Source of the DNA: Pedobacter jejuensis
Lineage (GTDB): Bacteria; Bacteroidota; Bacteroidia; Sphingobacteriales; Sphingobacteriaceae
DNA length: 64,000 nucleotides
NCBI RefSeq assembly: GCF_003725795.1
Contig: NZ_RBEE01000008.1
Coordinates: forward strand, 1 to 64,000
Reading direction: 5' to 3'
In this document: piece after piece, positions 1 through 9,492 of the stretch
Numbering within the stretch: position 1 is the first letter of the stretch
How the letters are laid out: each line of letters starts with the position of its first letter
Program-made: the position numbers and the translations under genes
The notes under the pieces: generated by a model
The model's input: the letters and a program-made list of their open reading frames with translations, nothing else
The model's database searches: none
What the model was told of the DNA's origin: nothing

Positions 1-45
1 ATATTTTCAGCGGGATTTTTTTGTTTATGTAAGCTGTACTATTTA

Positions 46-1875
46 TTAGATACCCATCCACTTTTTAAGCACCGTTTTTTGTGCTGCCGAAGCATTGTCA
101 TCTATAGTAGCTTTTAATCGAACACTAGGATTTGCTTTTAAGGTTAATGAAATGTCCCTTTCAAGACCATCGCGTTTTACTTTCAATTTTAAAACATCAC
201 CAATTTTCTTCTTAGCAACAATTGGTAAAGATTCTAAAGAAACCATTGTCGAACGCAATTTAATGTTGGTTAAAGCATCGCCAACTGTAGTATCGTCAAG
301 AGATAAAATAATATCGTTAACATTTAAGCCAGCATCCCATGCTGCTGAACCTCTAGTTGTAGAAGTTACAGTGATTCCCTCATTACCTAATTGACCAGAT
401 GCTCCGGTTACAGGTTTATCTGGTGTTGCATTTTCTGTAGATACGTTAACGCCAGCATACCCAAAATATTTAACATATTCTGCATCATCTACGCCATTAA
501 CATATTTGGCCCAGAAATTTGTAAAACTTATACCAGATATTTTCTCAACCATCGCTTTAAATTCGGCATCAGTATAACCGCGTTTAAGGGTTTTGCATTG
601 TAAATACATCGCTTTCATTACATCATCTAAACTCTTTGCTCCTTTGGTGGCGTTGATGATTTCCAAATCCATTAAAATGCCAATTACCTCACCTTTATTA
701 TAGTAAGATATAGAATTGTTTTTCGAGTTTTCATTTGGGCGATAACCGATAATCCATGCATCATAACTAGATGCTGAAGCCGACTGAACTTTAGCTCCTG
801 GAGTGTTTAAAACTGTTGCAATTCCACCAGCAAGTGCGTTCACAAAGCCATTCGGATCATCAAAACCTGCTCTTAAAATGTATTTATTTTCGTAGTATGA
901 TGTAAATCCTTCGGCAACCCAAAGGTTAGTGGTATAATTTTCGTTGTCATAATCAAACGGACCTAAGGCTACAGGACGTAAGCGTTTTACATTCCATAAA
1001 TGGTGGTATTCGTGTGCAACCAAACCTAAAAAGCCCTTGTAACCAGCTTCTGTGCTATACGCATTTCTACTTGCACCTAATGTTGTGGAGTTTAAATGCT
1101 CTAAACCACCTCCACCACGTGCGAAATTATGAACAATAAATAAATAATACTTATTCGGATTTTCGCCATAAACTGCAGTTTCCTGTTCTACAATTTTAGC
1201 CATATCTACTTTAAGTTTTTCCTTATCGTAGTTACCGCCGCCATACATGGCAACTTCATGGCGAACGCCCGAAGCCATAAATTCAAATGTATCCTGGTTA
1301 CCTACTTCAATCGGGCTATCATATAAAATGTCAAAATCGCTTGCTCTATAGGTAAATGTTTCGCCAGCAACTACAGGTAAGCCCGTAGAAACCTTACTCC
1401 AAGTGTTAAAAGGAATAATTTTTACAGTACTTGGCGATTTTATCATTCCCGCCGGGTGCATAAAAATTCCTGTTGGCGATAGAAATGCATGAGATTCATC
1501 GATAAAAGCTGTTCGAACCGAAATTTCGAAAGCATAAACACGATAATTAATTTTTATATCATTCGCCTTAGCCGAGAAAACACGCCAAATATTTTTTCTA
1601 ACCTTTTCTACCTTTAATTTTTTGCCCGCAGCAGATGCTGTAAATCCTTCTACACTTTTTTCAAATTCACGTATCAAGTAAGAACCCGGTGTCCAAACCG
1701 GCATTTTAACATCGACATAATCTTTTGGCAAACCCGAAATGTTCATTTGTACCTCGGCATAATGCGCCTGAGGCTCTTTAAAGGAAACCTCGAAACCTAT
1801 TTTTACTTGCGCCTTACCTGCCATAATACATGTTAGTAATACAACTAAACTTAAAATTGACTTTTTAATAAACAT
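46..1875 (-). CDS. M61 family glycyl-aminopeptidase-like protease with PDZ domain
   Basis: This is a secreted or periplasmic zinc metallopeptidase of family M61. An N-terminal hydrophobic signal ends in GKAQ. An M61 N-terminal beta domain follows, and the catalytic core carries HEYHHLWNVKRLRP; the zinc site HExxH is at about residues 288-292. A PDZ-like segment (GSAAWDAGLNVNDIILSLDD) lies near the C-terminus. The ATG at 1875 is chosen because an upstream in-frame TTG would put residues before a clean signal peptide. The length of about 609 aa is normal for Bacteroidota members. It is transcribed away from the efflux operon. The physiological substrate cannot be read from sequence. Confidence 0.9.
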   Translation of the reverse strand: MFIKKSILSLVVLLTCIMAGKAQVKIGFEVSFKEPQAHYAEVQMNISGLPKDYVDVKMPVWTPGSYLIREFEKSVEGFTASAAGKKLKVEKVRKNIWRVFSAKANDIKINYRVYAFEISVRTAFIDESHAFLSPTGIFMHPAGMIKSPSTVKIIPFNTWSKVSTGLPVVAGETFTYRASDFDILYDSPIEVGNQDTFEFMASGVRHEVAMYGGGNYDKEKLKVDMAKIVEQETAVYGENPNKYYLFIVHNFARGGGGLEHLNSTTLGASRNAYSTEAGYKGFLGLVAHEYHHLWNVKRLRPVALGPFDYDNENYTTNLWVAEGFTSYYENKYILRAGFDDPNGFVNALAGGIATVLNTPGAKVQSASASSYDAWIIGYRPNENSKNNSISYYNKGEVIGILMDLEIINATKGAKSLDDVMKAMYLQCKTLKRGYTDAEFKAMVEKISGISFTNFWAKYVNGVDDAEYVKYFGYAGVNVSTENATPDKPVTGASGQLGNEGITVTSTTRGSAAWDAGLNVNDIILSLDDTTVGDALTNIKLRSTMVSLESLPIVAKKKIGDVLKLKVKRDGLERDISLTLKANPSVRLKATIDDNASAAQKTVLKKWMGI

Positions 1876-2160
1876 ATAAATTGTGTTTTGCCACAAATTT
1901 ATATTTATTGACGATGTTTTAATACGAAAAAAGAATTTGAGGTGTAAAATAATTATGACTTGTTAGGTTTCATTTCCAGTTATAAGCTTCTTATTGTTGA
2001 TTGTACAAATAATCCATTATTCACAGATTATTGCCTCATATAAAAACCAATTTAGTAACATCCTTAATACAACAAATTGATGATTAAACTAATTGAATAT
2101 TTTTACAGGCTATTCTTGAATAATTTTTAATTACAAGATGAAAAGACTACATACATACAA
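1876..2160. other. Divergent intergenic region between the M61 protease and the efflux operon
   Basis: About 285 bp of AT-rich DNA must hold promoters for both flanking genes. I see no convincing TTG-N20-TAnnTTTG promoter and no small gene. Confidence 0.5.
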
Positions 2161-3252
2161 ATGAAAAAAAGATATATTATTTACGTTGTTTTGGCTTTAG
2201 GTTTGGCCTATCTTATTTACTATCGAATTAATGCCAATAATAAATTAGAAGGCAAAGGTGGTGCTGCAGCCAGCACAGGTAAAGGAGGTAAGGATGGCAA
2301 AGCTGCACCAGCAATGACAGTTGAAGGTATTATTGTAAAACCATCTAAATTTGATAACGATTTAGAAGTGACTGGTGCTATCGAAGCAAACGAATCTGTT
2401 GTTTTAAAAAGCGAAGTTTCAGGCTTGGTAACCGGAATATTTTTTAAAGAAGGTACTTCGGTATCTAAAGGTGCTGTTTTAGTAAAAGTAAATGATAGAG
2501 ATATTCAAGCACAATTGCAAGATGCACTTACCAAGCAAAAACTTTCTGGCACTAACGAAAGCAGAGCCAAACAGTTATTGGCTAAAGGTGCTATTAGTCA
2601 GGAAGAATATGATACTTCTCTTGCCGATTTGAAATCTTTTCAATCTCAAACCAATTTAATAAGAGCCCAATTGGCCAAAACTACCATTCGTGCACCTTTT
2701 AGTGGCAGAATTGGTTTACGAAGCATTTCATCGGGAACGTATTTAACTCCTGCTACTGTAATCGCGAATTTAGTAAGTACAAATCCGGTTAAAATTACAT
2801 TTTCGGTACCCGAAAAATATGCTGGTCAGATAAAATTAGGTTCAGAAATCACATTTACCACCGATGGTTCATCAAAACAAAATACCGGTAAAGTTTATGC
2901 AATTGAGCCAGGTATTAACGCAGCAACTAGAACCTTACAAATTAGAGCCTTAGCTCCGAATGCAAATAATATGCTTTTGCCAGGTTCATTTGCTAAAATC
3001 AAACTGGCTTTAAACACATTAGAAGACGCTATATTAATCCCCAATGAAGCCGTAATACCAGTTTTGAAAGGTAAAATTGTTTACATCCAAAAAGATGGTA
3101 AAGCGCAAGAGGTTAAAGTAGAAGCTGGTACACGAACTGATGATCGCATTGTAATCACTTCGGGATTAAAAGTAGGTGATACCGTTTTAACAACAGGTTC
3201 TATGGCATTGAAAAAAGACGCTCCGGTTAAAGTTAATTTGGTTAAACAATAA
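2161..3252 (+). CDS. RND efflux periplasmic adaptor (HlyD/MFP family)
   Basis: This is the membrane fusion protein of a tripartite efflux pump. It has one N-terminal membrane segment (IIYVVLALGLAYLIYY), a Gly/Lys-rich linker and a barrel-sandwich lipoyl-like domain (ATGTGAIEANESVVLKSEVSGLV region). A short alpha-hairpin contains AKQLLAKGAISQEEYD, followed by a beta-barrel with TTIRAPFSGRIG, a typical MFP signature. At 363 aa it is the usual length. It is the first gene of an operon with the pump (2-bp gap) and the TolC channel. The substrate is unknown. Confidence 0.93.
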   Translation: MKKRYIIYVVLALGLAYLIYYRINANNKLEGKGGAAASTGKGGKDGKAAPAMTVEGIIVKPSKFDNDLEVTGAIEANESVVLKSEVSGLVTGIFFKEGTSVSKGAVLVKVNDRDIQAQLQDALTKQKLSGTNESRAKQLLAKGAISQEEYDTSLADLKSFQSQTNLIRAQLAKTTIRAPFSGRIGLRSISSGTYLTPATVIANLVSTNPVKITFSVPEKYAGQIKLGSEITFTTDGSSKQNTGKVYAIEPGINAATRTLQIRALAPNANNMLLPGSFAKIKLALNTLEDAILIPNEAVIPVLKGKIVYIQKDGKAQEVKVEAGTRTDDRIVITSGLKVGDTVLTTGSMALKKDAPVKVNLVKQ

Positions 3253-3254
3253 TT

Positions 3255-6200
3255 ATGAGTATCTCAACCACGAGTATAAAGAGGCCGGTTCTTGCCATAG
3301 TTATGAACTTGCTGATTGTCCTTTTTGGGATAATTGGTTATAATTTTCTTGGCGTTCGCGAATATCCATCTATCGATCCAACTGTTGTATCGGTAAGAAC
3401 ATCTTACCCTGGTGCAAATTCCGATATTATCGAATCACAGATTACAGAGCCTCTGGAAAAATCCATTAACTCAATTGATGGAATCAGAAACATTTCTTCA
3501 TCGAGTAACCAGGGAACGAGCAATATTACTATAGAGTTTAACTTGGATAAGAATATCGAAGAAGCAACAAACGATGTTCGTGATAAGGTTTCTCAGGCCG
3601 CAAGAACATTGCCTAGAGATATTGATGGTTTGCCAATTGTAAGTAAAGCTGATGCGAACTCTGATGCGATTTTATCAATGACTATCCAAAGTGATAAGAG
3701 AAACACGCTAGAATTGAGTGATTTTGCTGAAAACGTAATTGCAGATAGAATTCAAACCATTCCAGGAGTTAGTAGTGTTCAAATTCAGGGTCAGAGGAAA
3801 TATGCCATGAGAATTTGGATGGACCCAAATAAGTTAAGTGCTTACGGATTAACATCTCAAGACATTGTAACTGCATTGGATAATGAGAATGTGGAGTTAC
3901 CATCAGGCAAAATTACTGGTGCTACAACCGAATTAACTGTTAAAACTTTAGGTAAACTTACTAACGAAACAGAATTTAACAACTTAATTTTAAGAACCGA
4001 TAGCAATCAGGTTATAAAGTTAAAGGATGTGGGTTACGCCGTTTTAGGGCCTGAGAATGAAGAAACCATATTACGCGAATCGGGCAGACCGATGGTTGCA
4101 GTAGCAATTATTCCTCAACCTGGTGCAAATTACCTGGATATTAGCAACGAATTTTACAAGCGATTTGATAAGCTTAAAGCAGATATCCCTCAGGATATAA
4201 AGTTAAAAGTTGCGCTAGATACCACATTATTTATTAAGCGTTCAGTAACCGAAGTTGCTGAAACCATCGGTTTATCACTGGTACTGGTAATTCTTATTAT
4301 TTATTTATTTTTTAGAGATTGGGGAATTGCTTTCCGTCCGCTTATTGATATTCCGGTATCATTAATTTTCACCTTCTTTATCATGTATGCCTTTGGTTTT
4401 TCCATAAACGTATTGAGTTTATTGGCCATTGTATTAGCTACAGGATTAGTGGTTGATGATGGTATTGTAGTTACAGAAAACATATTTAAAAAGGTAGAAG
4501 AAGGCATGTCGCCATTTGAGGCTGCAATTAAAGGATCCAACGAAATTTTCTTTGCGGTAATTTCTATTTCAATTACGCTTGCTGCTGTATTTTTACCGGT
4601 TATATTTTTACAAGGTTTTGTTGGCCGATTGTTTAGAGAGTTTGGTGTTGTAATTGGTGCTGCGGTGCTGGTTTCGGCATTTGTTTCGCTAACATTAACG
4701 CCAATGCTGAATGCCTATTTAATGAAAAAAGGCGGACATAAACCATCCAAATTTTACAATTGGACAGAGCCCTACTTCGTTAAATTAAATGATGCTTACG
4801 AATCTAATCTGAATAAGTTCTTGGATAGAAGATGGTTATCGATACCAATTATTCTGGTTTGTATGGGTATGATTTTCTTATTTTGGAAGGTGTTGCCAAA
4901 AGAAACTGCTCCTTATGATGATAGAAGTGCCATAAATATAAATGTTACCACACCCGAAGGTTCATCATTTACTTACACGGATAAGTTCATCATGAAGATT
5001 AACCAAATGGTAATTGATTCTGTTCCAGAAAAAAATGTAAATATTACCATTACTTCACCTGGTTTTGGTGGCGCAGGTTCTACCAACTCCGGTTTTGTTC
5101 GTATGGGTTTGGTAAATCCCGAAGATAGAGAACGATCTCAGAAAGAGATTGCCGACATGCTAACTAAGATTACCAAAAAATATAGCGAAGGTAAAACGAT
5201 TGTCAATCAGCAACCTACAATTTCTGTGGGTCGGCGTGGTGGTTTACCAATCAGTTATATTATACAGGCTCAAAATTTCGAAAAACTTAGAGAGAAAGTT
5301 CCATTGTTTATGGATGAGGTTAGTAAAAACCCAACTTTCACCGTTTCGGATGTAAATTTAAAATTTAATAAACCAGAGATTAATTTAACGATTGACAGAG
5401 ATAAGGCCAAAAACCTAGGCGTTTCTATTTCTGCAATCGCACAAACCTTAAACTTAGGCTTAAGTGGTCAGCGGTTTTCTTATTTCTTTATGAATGGAAA
5501 ACAGTACCAGGTTATTGGCCAGTTTGATAGAACCGACAGAAAAGACCCGTTAGATTTAAGTTCTGTATATGTGAGAAGCGATAATGGAACTTTGGTGCAA
5601 TTGGATAACGTTGTAACAGCGAAAGAAGAAAGTAGTCCACCGCAATTATACCGTAACAATCGTTTTATTTCAGCTACAGTTTCTGCAGGTTTAGCACCGG
5701 GCAAAAGTATTGGCGAAGGTATAGATGCTATGGATGCAATTGCCAAAAAGGTATTAGATGAAAGCTTCTCTACAGATTTAAGTGGCGAATCGCGAGATTT
5801 TAAAGAAAGTTCGTCCAATACATTCTTTGCATTCGGTTTAGCATTGTTGCTGGTTTATTTGATTCTTTCTGCACAGTTCGAAAGCTTTAAAGACCCAATT
5901 ATAATTATACTAACTGTGCCAATGGCGGTTGCTGGCGCATTTTTGTCGCTCTGGTTGTGTGGTCAAAGCTGGAATATTTTTAGCCAGATTGGTACCATTA
6001 TGCTTATTGGTTTAGTAACCAAAAACGGTATTTTGATTGTAGAATTTGCCAATCAATTAAAAGAAAAAGGAGTAGCAATTCCAGAAGCCATACGAGAAGC
6101 ATCTGTATCGCGTTTGCGCCCAATTTTAATGACCAGTTTAGCCATTGCAATTGGTGCATTACCCATTGCATTAGCCTTAGGTGCGGCAGCAAAAAGCAGA

Positions 6201-6365
6201 ATGAGTATGGGTACAGTTATCGTTGGTGGTACAATGTTTTCTTTAATTTTAACACTATTTGTTATCCCAGCCATTTACTCGTACTGGGCAAAACCATACA
6301 AACCAAATAAAGATTTAAAAGAAGCAGAACGCTTTGAGCACGAAGCTTTAGAAGGAGCAAAATAA
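3255..6365 (+). CDS. RND efflux inner membrane permease (AcrB/MexB-like, HAE1 family)
   Basis: This is a proton-driven resistance-nodulation-division pump of 1036 aa, with the two-fold repeated architecture of the family. TM1 is near residues 10-30. A large periplasmic loop precedes a TM2-6 block with ATGLVVDDGIVVTENI, which carries the paired acidic residues of TM4 used for proton relay. A second loop precedes a TM8-12 block (GTIMLIGLVTKNGILIVEF, RLRPILMTSLA). It starts 2 bp after the adaptor stop and is followed 5 bp later by the TolC gene, so all three are probably co-transcribed. The substrate could be drugs, bile-like compounds or lipids. Confidence 0.95.
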   Translation: MSISTTSIKRPVLAIVMNLLIVLFGIIGYNFLGVREYPSIDPTVVSVRTSYPGANSDIIESQITEPLEKSINSIDGIRNISSSSNQGTSNITIEFNLDKNIEEATNDVRDKVSQAARTLPRDIDGLPIVSKADANSDAILSMTIQSDKRNTLELSDFAENVIADRIQTIPGVSSVQIQGQRKYAMRIWMDPNKLSAYGLTSQDIVTALDNENVELPSGKITGATTELTVKTLGKLTNETEFNNLILRTDSNQVIKLKDVGYAVLGPENEETILRESGRPMVAVAIIPQPGANYLDISNEFYKRFDKLKADIPQDIKLKVALDTTLFIKRSVTEVAETIGLSLVLVILIIYLFFRDWGIAFRPLIDIPVSLIFTFFIMYAFGFSINVLSLLAIVLATGLVVDDGIVVTENIFKKVEEGMSPFEAAIKGSNEIFFAVISISITLAAVFLPVIFLQGFVGRLFREFGVVIGAAVLVSAFVSLTLTPMLNAYLMKKGGHKPSKFYNWTEPYFVKLNDAYESNLNKFLDRRWLSIPIILVCMGMIFLFWKVLPKETAPYDDRSAININVTTPEGSSFTYTDKFIMKINQMVIDSVPEKNVNITITSPGFGGAGSTNSGFVRMGLVNPEDRERSQKEIADMLTKITKKYSEGKTIVNQQPTISVGRRGGLPISYIIQAQNFEKLREKVPLFMDEVSKNPTFTVSDVNLKFNKPEINLTIDRDKAKNLGVSISAIAQTLNLGLSGQRFSYFFMNGKQYQVIGQFDRTDRKDPLDLSSVYVRSDNGTLVQLDNVVTAKEESSPPQLYRNNRFISATVSAGLAPGKSIGEGIDAMDAIAKKVLDESFSTDLSGESRDFKESSSNTFFAFGLALLLVYLILSAQFESFKDPIIIILTVPMAVAGAFLSLWLCGQSWNIFSQIGTIMLIGLVTKNGILIVEFANQLKEKGVAIPEAIREASVSRLRPILMTSLAIAIGALPIALALGAAAKSRMSMGTVIVGGTMFSLILTLFVIPAIYSYWAKPYKPNKDLKEAERFEHEALEGAK

Positions 6366-6370
6366 ATAAA

Positions 6371-7684
6371 ATGATTAAAAAAATTAAACTGCTTGTATTG
6401 CTTGTAAGCATTTTTTCTATGGCTGTAAAAGCGCAAGAAAAATTGACGCTACAAGAAGCCATTACCATTGCAATGCAAAATAATTACGATATAAAAATCG
6501 GTAAGAACAATGTTACTATAGCTAAAAATAATGCAAATATTGGCAATGCTGGCATGCTTCCAAATCTTGCTGCTACTTATTCAAATGGTGGAAGTATTCA
6601 AAACACTCGCCAAACACCTGCCACGGGTGCAGACAGAGTAATTACTGGAGCTAGAAGTACAAACAATGATATTGACGCAGATTTAAACTGGACTATTTTT
6701 GATGGTTTTACCATGTTTGCCAATTACGATAGATTAAAGGAGCTTCAAAAACAAGGTGAGATAAATTCGCGTTTGGCAATTTTAACCACAGTTTCTGATG
6801 TAATAACAGCCTATTACGATGTGGCCAGACAACAAAAATTAGTAATTGCAGCAGATAGTGCGATAGATATTTCTGTTTTCAGGGAAAAAATTGCCAAGAC
6901 AAAATTACAACTGGGTCGTGGTTCTAAATTAGATGTTTTGACTGCACAGGTAGATTATAATACCGATACATCCAACTATTTACAACAAAAAAATGCGCTG
7001 CAGGTTGCCAAAGTGCGTTTAAATCAATTAATGGTTCGCAATGTAAATCTTACCTTTTCTGTTGATAATAACATAGATACAGACCAATCTTTGGTTTATA
7101 GCGAGCTTGCTGAATTGTCTGCTAAACAAAATCCAAATGTTCAAAATGCCTTTATAAACCAAAGGGTGGCTGCATTAAATTTAAAGGCAATAAAAGGTGC
7201 CAGATATCCCGTAGTAAGTTTAAACTCTGGCTACAGCCGAAACAATAGCACCAGTCCTACTGGCTTTAACCAAAAATTTGCTGCAAATGGTTTTACTTAT
7301 GGTTTAACAGCCAGTTTGAATTTATTTAATGGTTTTTTACAGCGGCAAAATGAACGAAATGCTAAAATAGAGATAGAAAATTCTACACTTAACCTGGATA
7401 AGGCTAAACTTGATGTAAGCACACAATTGCTTACCGCTTATCAAAATTACAGCACTTATTTAGATTTGGTAAAGTTAGAGCAGAGAAATGTAGATATTGC
7501 AAAAGAGAATCTTGATATCACTTTAGCAAAATATCGCTTGGGTAGCATTGCACCATTAGAATTAAGGGAAGCCCAGCGAAATTCGATTGATGCTCAAAAT
7601 AGATTTATTGAAATACAATATCAGGCAAAACTTGCAGAAATAACGCTAAAAGAAATTAGCGGAAATATTAACTTATCCAATTAA
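6371..7684 (+). CDS. TolC-family outer membrane efflux channel
   Basis: This 437-aa protein has a signal peptide ending in VKAQ. Two repeated coiled-coil/beta segments are typical of the OEP family (LTLQEAITIAMQNNYDIKI near the N-terminus; AKENLDITLAKYRLGSIAPLEL near the C-terminus). It completes the adaptor-pump-channel set and would form the outer membrane duct. The 5-bp distance from the pump gene and 17 bp to the next kinase gene suggest one transcript. Confidence 0.93.
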   Translation: MIKKIKLLVLLVSIFSMAVKAQEKLTLQEAITIAMQNNYDIKIGKNNVTIAKNNANIGNAGMLPNLAATYSNGGSIQNTRQTPATGADRVITGARSTNNDIDADLNWTIFDGFTMFANYDRLKELQKQGEINSRLAILTTVSDVITAYYDVARQQKLVIAADSAIDISVFREKIAKTKLQLGRGSKLDVLTAQVDYNTDTSNYLQQKNALQVAKVRLNQLMVRNVNLTFSVDNNIDTDQSLVYSELAELSAKQNPNVQNAFINQRVAALNLKAIKGARYPVVSLNSGYSRNNSTSPTGFNQKFAANGFTYGLTASLNLFNGFLQRQNERNAKIEIENSTLNLDKAKLDVSTQLLTAYQNYSTYLDLVKLEQRNVDIAKENLDITLAKYRLGSIAPLELREAQRNSIDAQNRFIEIQYQAKLAEITLKEISGNINLSN

Positions 7685-7701
7685 TTTTTATATTTATTGC
7701 T

Positions 7702-8565
7702 ATGATACTTGTTGCAGATAGTGGCTCATCAAAAACCGATTGGATGGGTTATTTGAATGGCGAAACCATTAAGTTTGATACTCAAGGAATTAACCCATAT
7801 TTTTTAAATGAGCAGGATATTAGTCGCATAATTTTAAAAAACGAAGTTATAGCTCCTCTGGCTAAAGATGTAAAAGAGATTTATTTTTTTGGTGCTGGTT
7901 GTTCATCACCCGATAAGCATGAAGTTGTATCAAATGGTTTATCGGCAGTATTTACAAATTCCTTTATTTCAGTAGAGCATGATTTACTTGGCTCTGTTTA
8001 TGCAACTTGCGGCGATACAGAAGGCTTGAATTGTATTTTAGGCACTGGTTCTAATATTTGCTACTTCGATGGTAAAAAAATACATGAAGGGCACCACGGT
8101 TTAGGCTATGTTTTGGGTGATGAAGGCTCGGGAACATTTTTTGGCAAAAAAGTACTATTAAGCTATTTGTACAAAAAAATGCCGGTAGAATTGGAAGCAG
8201 AATTTAAAAAAACCTTCCCTGCTGAAAAGGAACAGATAATAACCAATGTATATCAAAAACCTTTTCCAAATATTTATCTGGCTGGATTTAGTCGGTTTTT
8301 AGCAAATAATCACGAACATTCTTTTATTCACGATATCTTAAAAAAAGGATTTCAGGAATTTGTTGATACAAATGTTAAAGATTATCCTAACTATAAAAAC
8401 GTTCCCTGCCATTTCGTTGGCTCTATTGCTTATTATTATCAAGATGTTTTAAAAGCTGTGTTGGCTGAAAATGGCATTACCGTTCGTAAAATTCTGCAAA
8501 AACCAATTCAAGATCTTTATAACTTTATTTTGCAAAAAGAAGGTATTGTAAAGCAATCTGTGTAA
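7702..8565 (+). CDS. BadF/BadG/BcrA/BcrD-type ATPase, N-acetylglucosamine kinase-like
   Basis: This 287-aa sugar kinase-like protein of the ASKHA fold carries the phosphate-1 loop DSGSSKTDW at residues 6-14 and the phosphate-2 loop GTGSN at 114-118. It also carries GLGYVLGDEGSG at 133-144, the signature seen in Bacteroidota GlcNAc/glucosamine kinases of the BadF family. The probable reaction is ATP-dependent phosphorylation of an amino sugar, perhaps in cell-wall sugar recycling; this is inferred from the family. It sits directly behind the efflux genes and may be co-transcribed, although no functional link is apparent. Confidence 0.82.
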   Translation: MILVADSGSSKTDWMGYLNGETIKFDTQGINPYFLNEQDISRIILKNEVIAPLAKDVKEIYFFGAGCSSPDKHEVVSNGLSAVFTNSFISVEHDLLGSVYATCGDTEGLNCILGTGSNICYFDGKKIHEGHHGLGYVLGDEGSGTFFGKKVLLSYLYKKMPVELEAEFKKTFPAEKEQIITNVYQKPFPNIYLAGFSRFLANNHEHSFIHDILKKGFQEFVDTNVKDYPNYKNVPCHFVGSIAYYYQDVLKAVLAENGITVRKILQKPIQDLYNFILQKEGIVKQSV

Positions 8566-8731
8566 GCAATACTATTTCAGTAAAGGACCTTTGCTAGAAC
8601 TGATTTGCCTAAGATTTGTACATACCTCGGAAATAAGCAAATTGTTTGACAATAAATAATTATTAAAAAGATATAAACTAAACATTAATCATTTTGTTAT
8701 AATTACAAAGCGTATAAGGCGCTTATAGAAT

Positions 8732-9121
8732 ATGAAGAGAATACTGGTAGTTGATGATGATATTGAGGTTTTAGAAACCATACAATTAATACTTGAAATA
8801 GGCGGATTCAAAGTTTCGGCATTAAATAATGGTGAAGATGTATTTAATCGGATAGAAAGCTTTAATCCAGATTTAATATTACTTGATATTTCTCTGGGAC
8901 ACATTGACGGTCGTGTACTGTGCGAACAACTAAAATCAATCGAAAGTACTTCACAAATACCCATTTTATTAATTTCTGGTTTGTATGACCCGAAAGATTT
9001 TACAACTCTAAATTATGGTCAGGTAGATTTTCTATCTAAGCCATTTCAAATGGATGTTTTAATGAAAAAGATTAGCAAAATACTTTCTTTGGAACAAGAT
9101 GAAACTTATCTAATGAATTAG
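8732..9121 (+). CDS. Single-domain response regulator (receiver only)
   Basis: This 129-aa CheY-like protein has the acidic pocket DDD at residues 8-10, the phospho-acceptor Asp52 in LLDIS, a Ser in LLISG and the Lys in LSKPF. No output domain follows, so it acts by protein interaction or as a phosphorelay intermediate. No histidine kinase is adjacent; the nearest LytS-type kinase, 5 kb away, has its own LytTR partner. A rho-independent terminator lies 23 bp downstream. Confidence 0.9.
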   Translation: MKRILVVDDDIEVLETIQLILEIGGFKVSALNNGEDVFNRIESFNPDLILLDISLGHIDGRVLCEQLKSIESTSQIPILLISGLYDPKDFTTLNYGQVDFLSKPFQMDVLMKKISKILSLEQDETYLMN

Positions 9122-9143
9122 TCATCTTAGAAATATAAACAGG

Positions 9144-9172
9144 AGCCAAAAAATAGAGATGTTTTTTGGCTT
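9144..9172 (+). terminator. Rho-independent terminator of the response regulator
   Basis: A 10-bp perfect stem AGCCAAAAAA / TTTTTTGGCT (9144-9153 and 9162-9171) with an 8-nt loop is followed by TCTTTGTTT. Confidence 0.75.
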
Positions 9173-9221
9173 CTTTGTTTAATCAATAATGCATGAAATA
9201 TTTACAGATGAGCATAGGCTT

Positions 9222-9300
9222 AATTTAATAAACCCAATTGCAGCGGCAGCCCCCGATTTTTTCTATCGGGGCTATAGCGTAAAGTGGGACTAACACTAAT
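9222..9300 (-). repeat. Diverged single copy of the intergenic repeat family, with palindromic hairpin
   Basis: Read on the minus strand, this segment aligns with the first half of the repeat found at 39.6-46.5 kb. It has the order GTCC...CGCTATAGCCCCGAT...ATCGGGGGCTGCCGCT...GGGTTTA. The hairpin AGCCCCGAT / ATCGGGGGCT is nearly perfect here but decayed in the tandem copies. It lies in the 370-bp gap between the response regulator and htpG; the rest of the gap has no gene that I can support. Confidence 0.55.
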
Positions 9301-9418
9301 TAAAAAACAGGTTTTGCTTTCCAAAAATTTTTAAAAATCAGTTCATTGATTATAAAAAATTAAAACCTTAACAAATTACTTCATTACCCCCATCCGAAAT
9401 TAACCTCTAAACTATTGC

Positions 9419-9431
9419 TGTCATTTTGGCA
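9419..9431 (+). promoter_or_regulatory. Possible htpG upstream element TGTCATTTTGGCA
   Basis: Two TGnCA pentamers separated by three bases lie about 60 bp before the htpG start. The symmetry suggests a protein-binding site, perhaps for stress control of the chaperone. Only the pattern is seen; the binding factor is not known to me. Confidence 0.25.
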
Positions 9432-9492
9432 AATAAATTGATTTGGAACAACCCTTGATATGCACGTTGTAGATTAAACAATTATTTACAAT

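Noticed and set aside
2161..7684. RND/TolC operon as exporter for the LanB-linked peptides
   Set aside because: It is 5.4 kb from the locus with unrelated genes (kinase, htpG) between, and has its own compact operon; nothing in the sequence links them.
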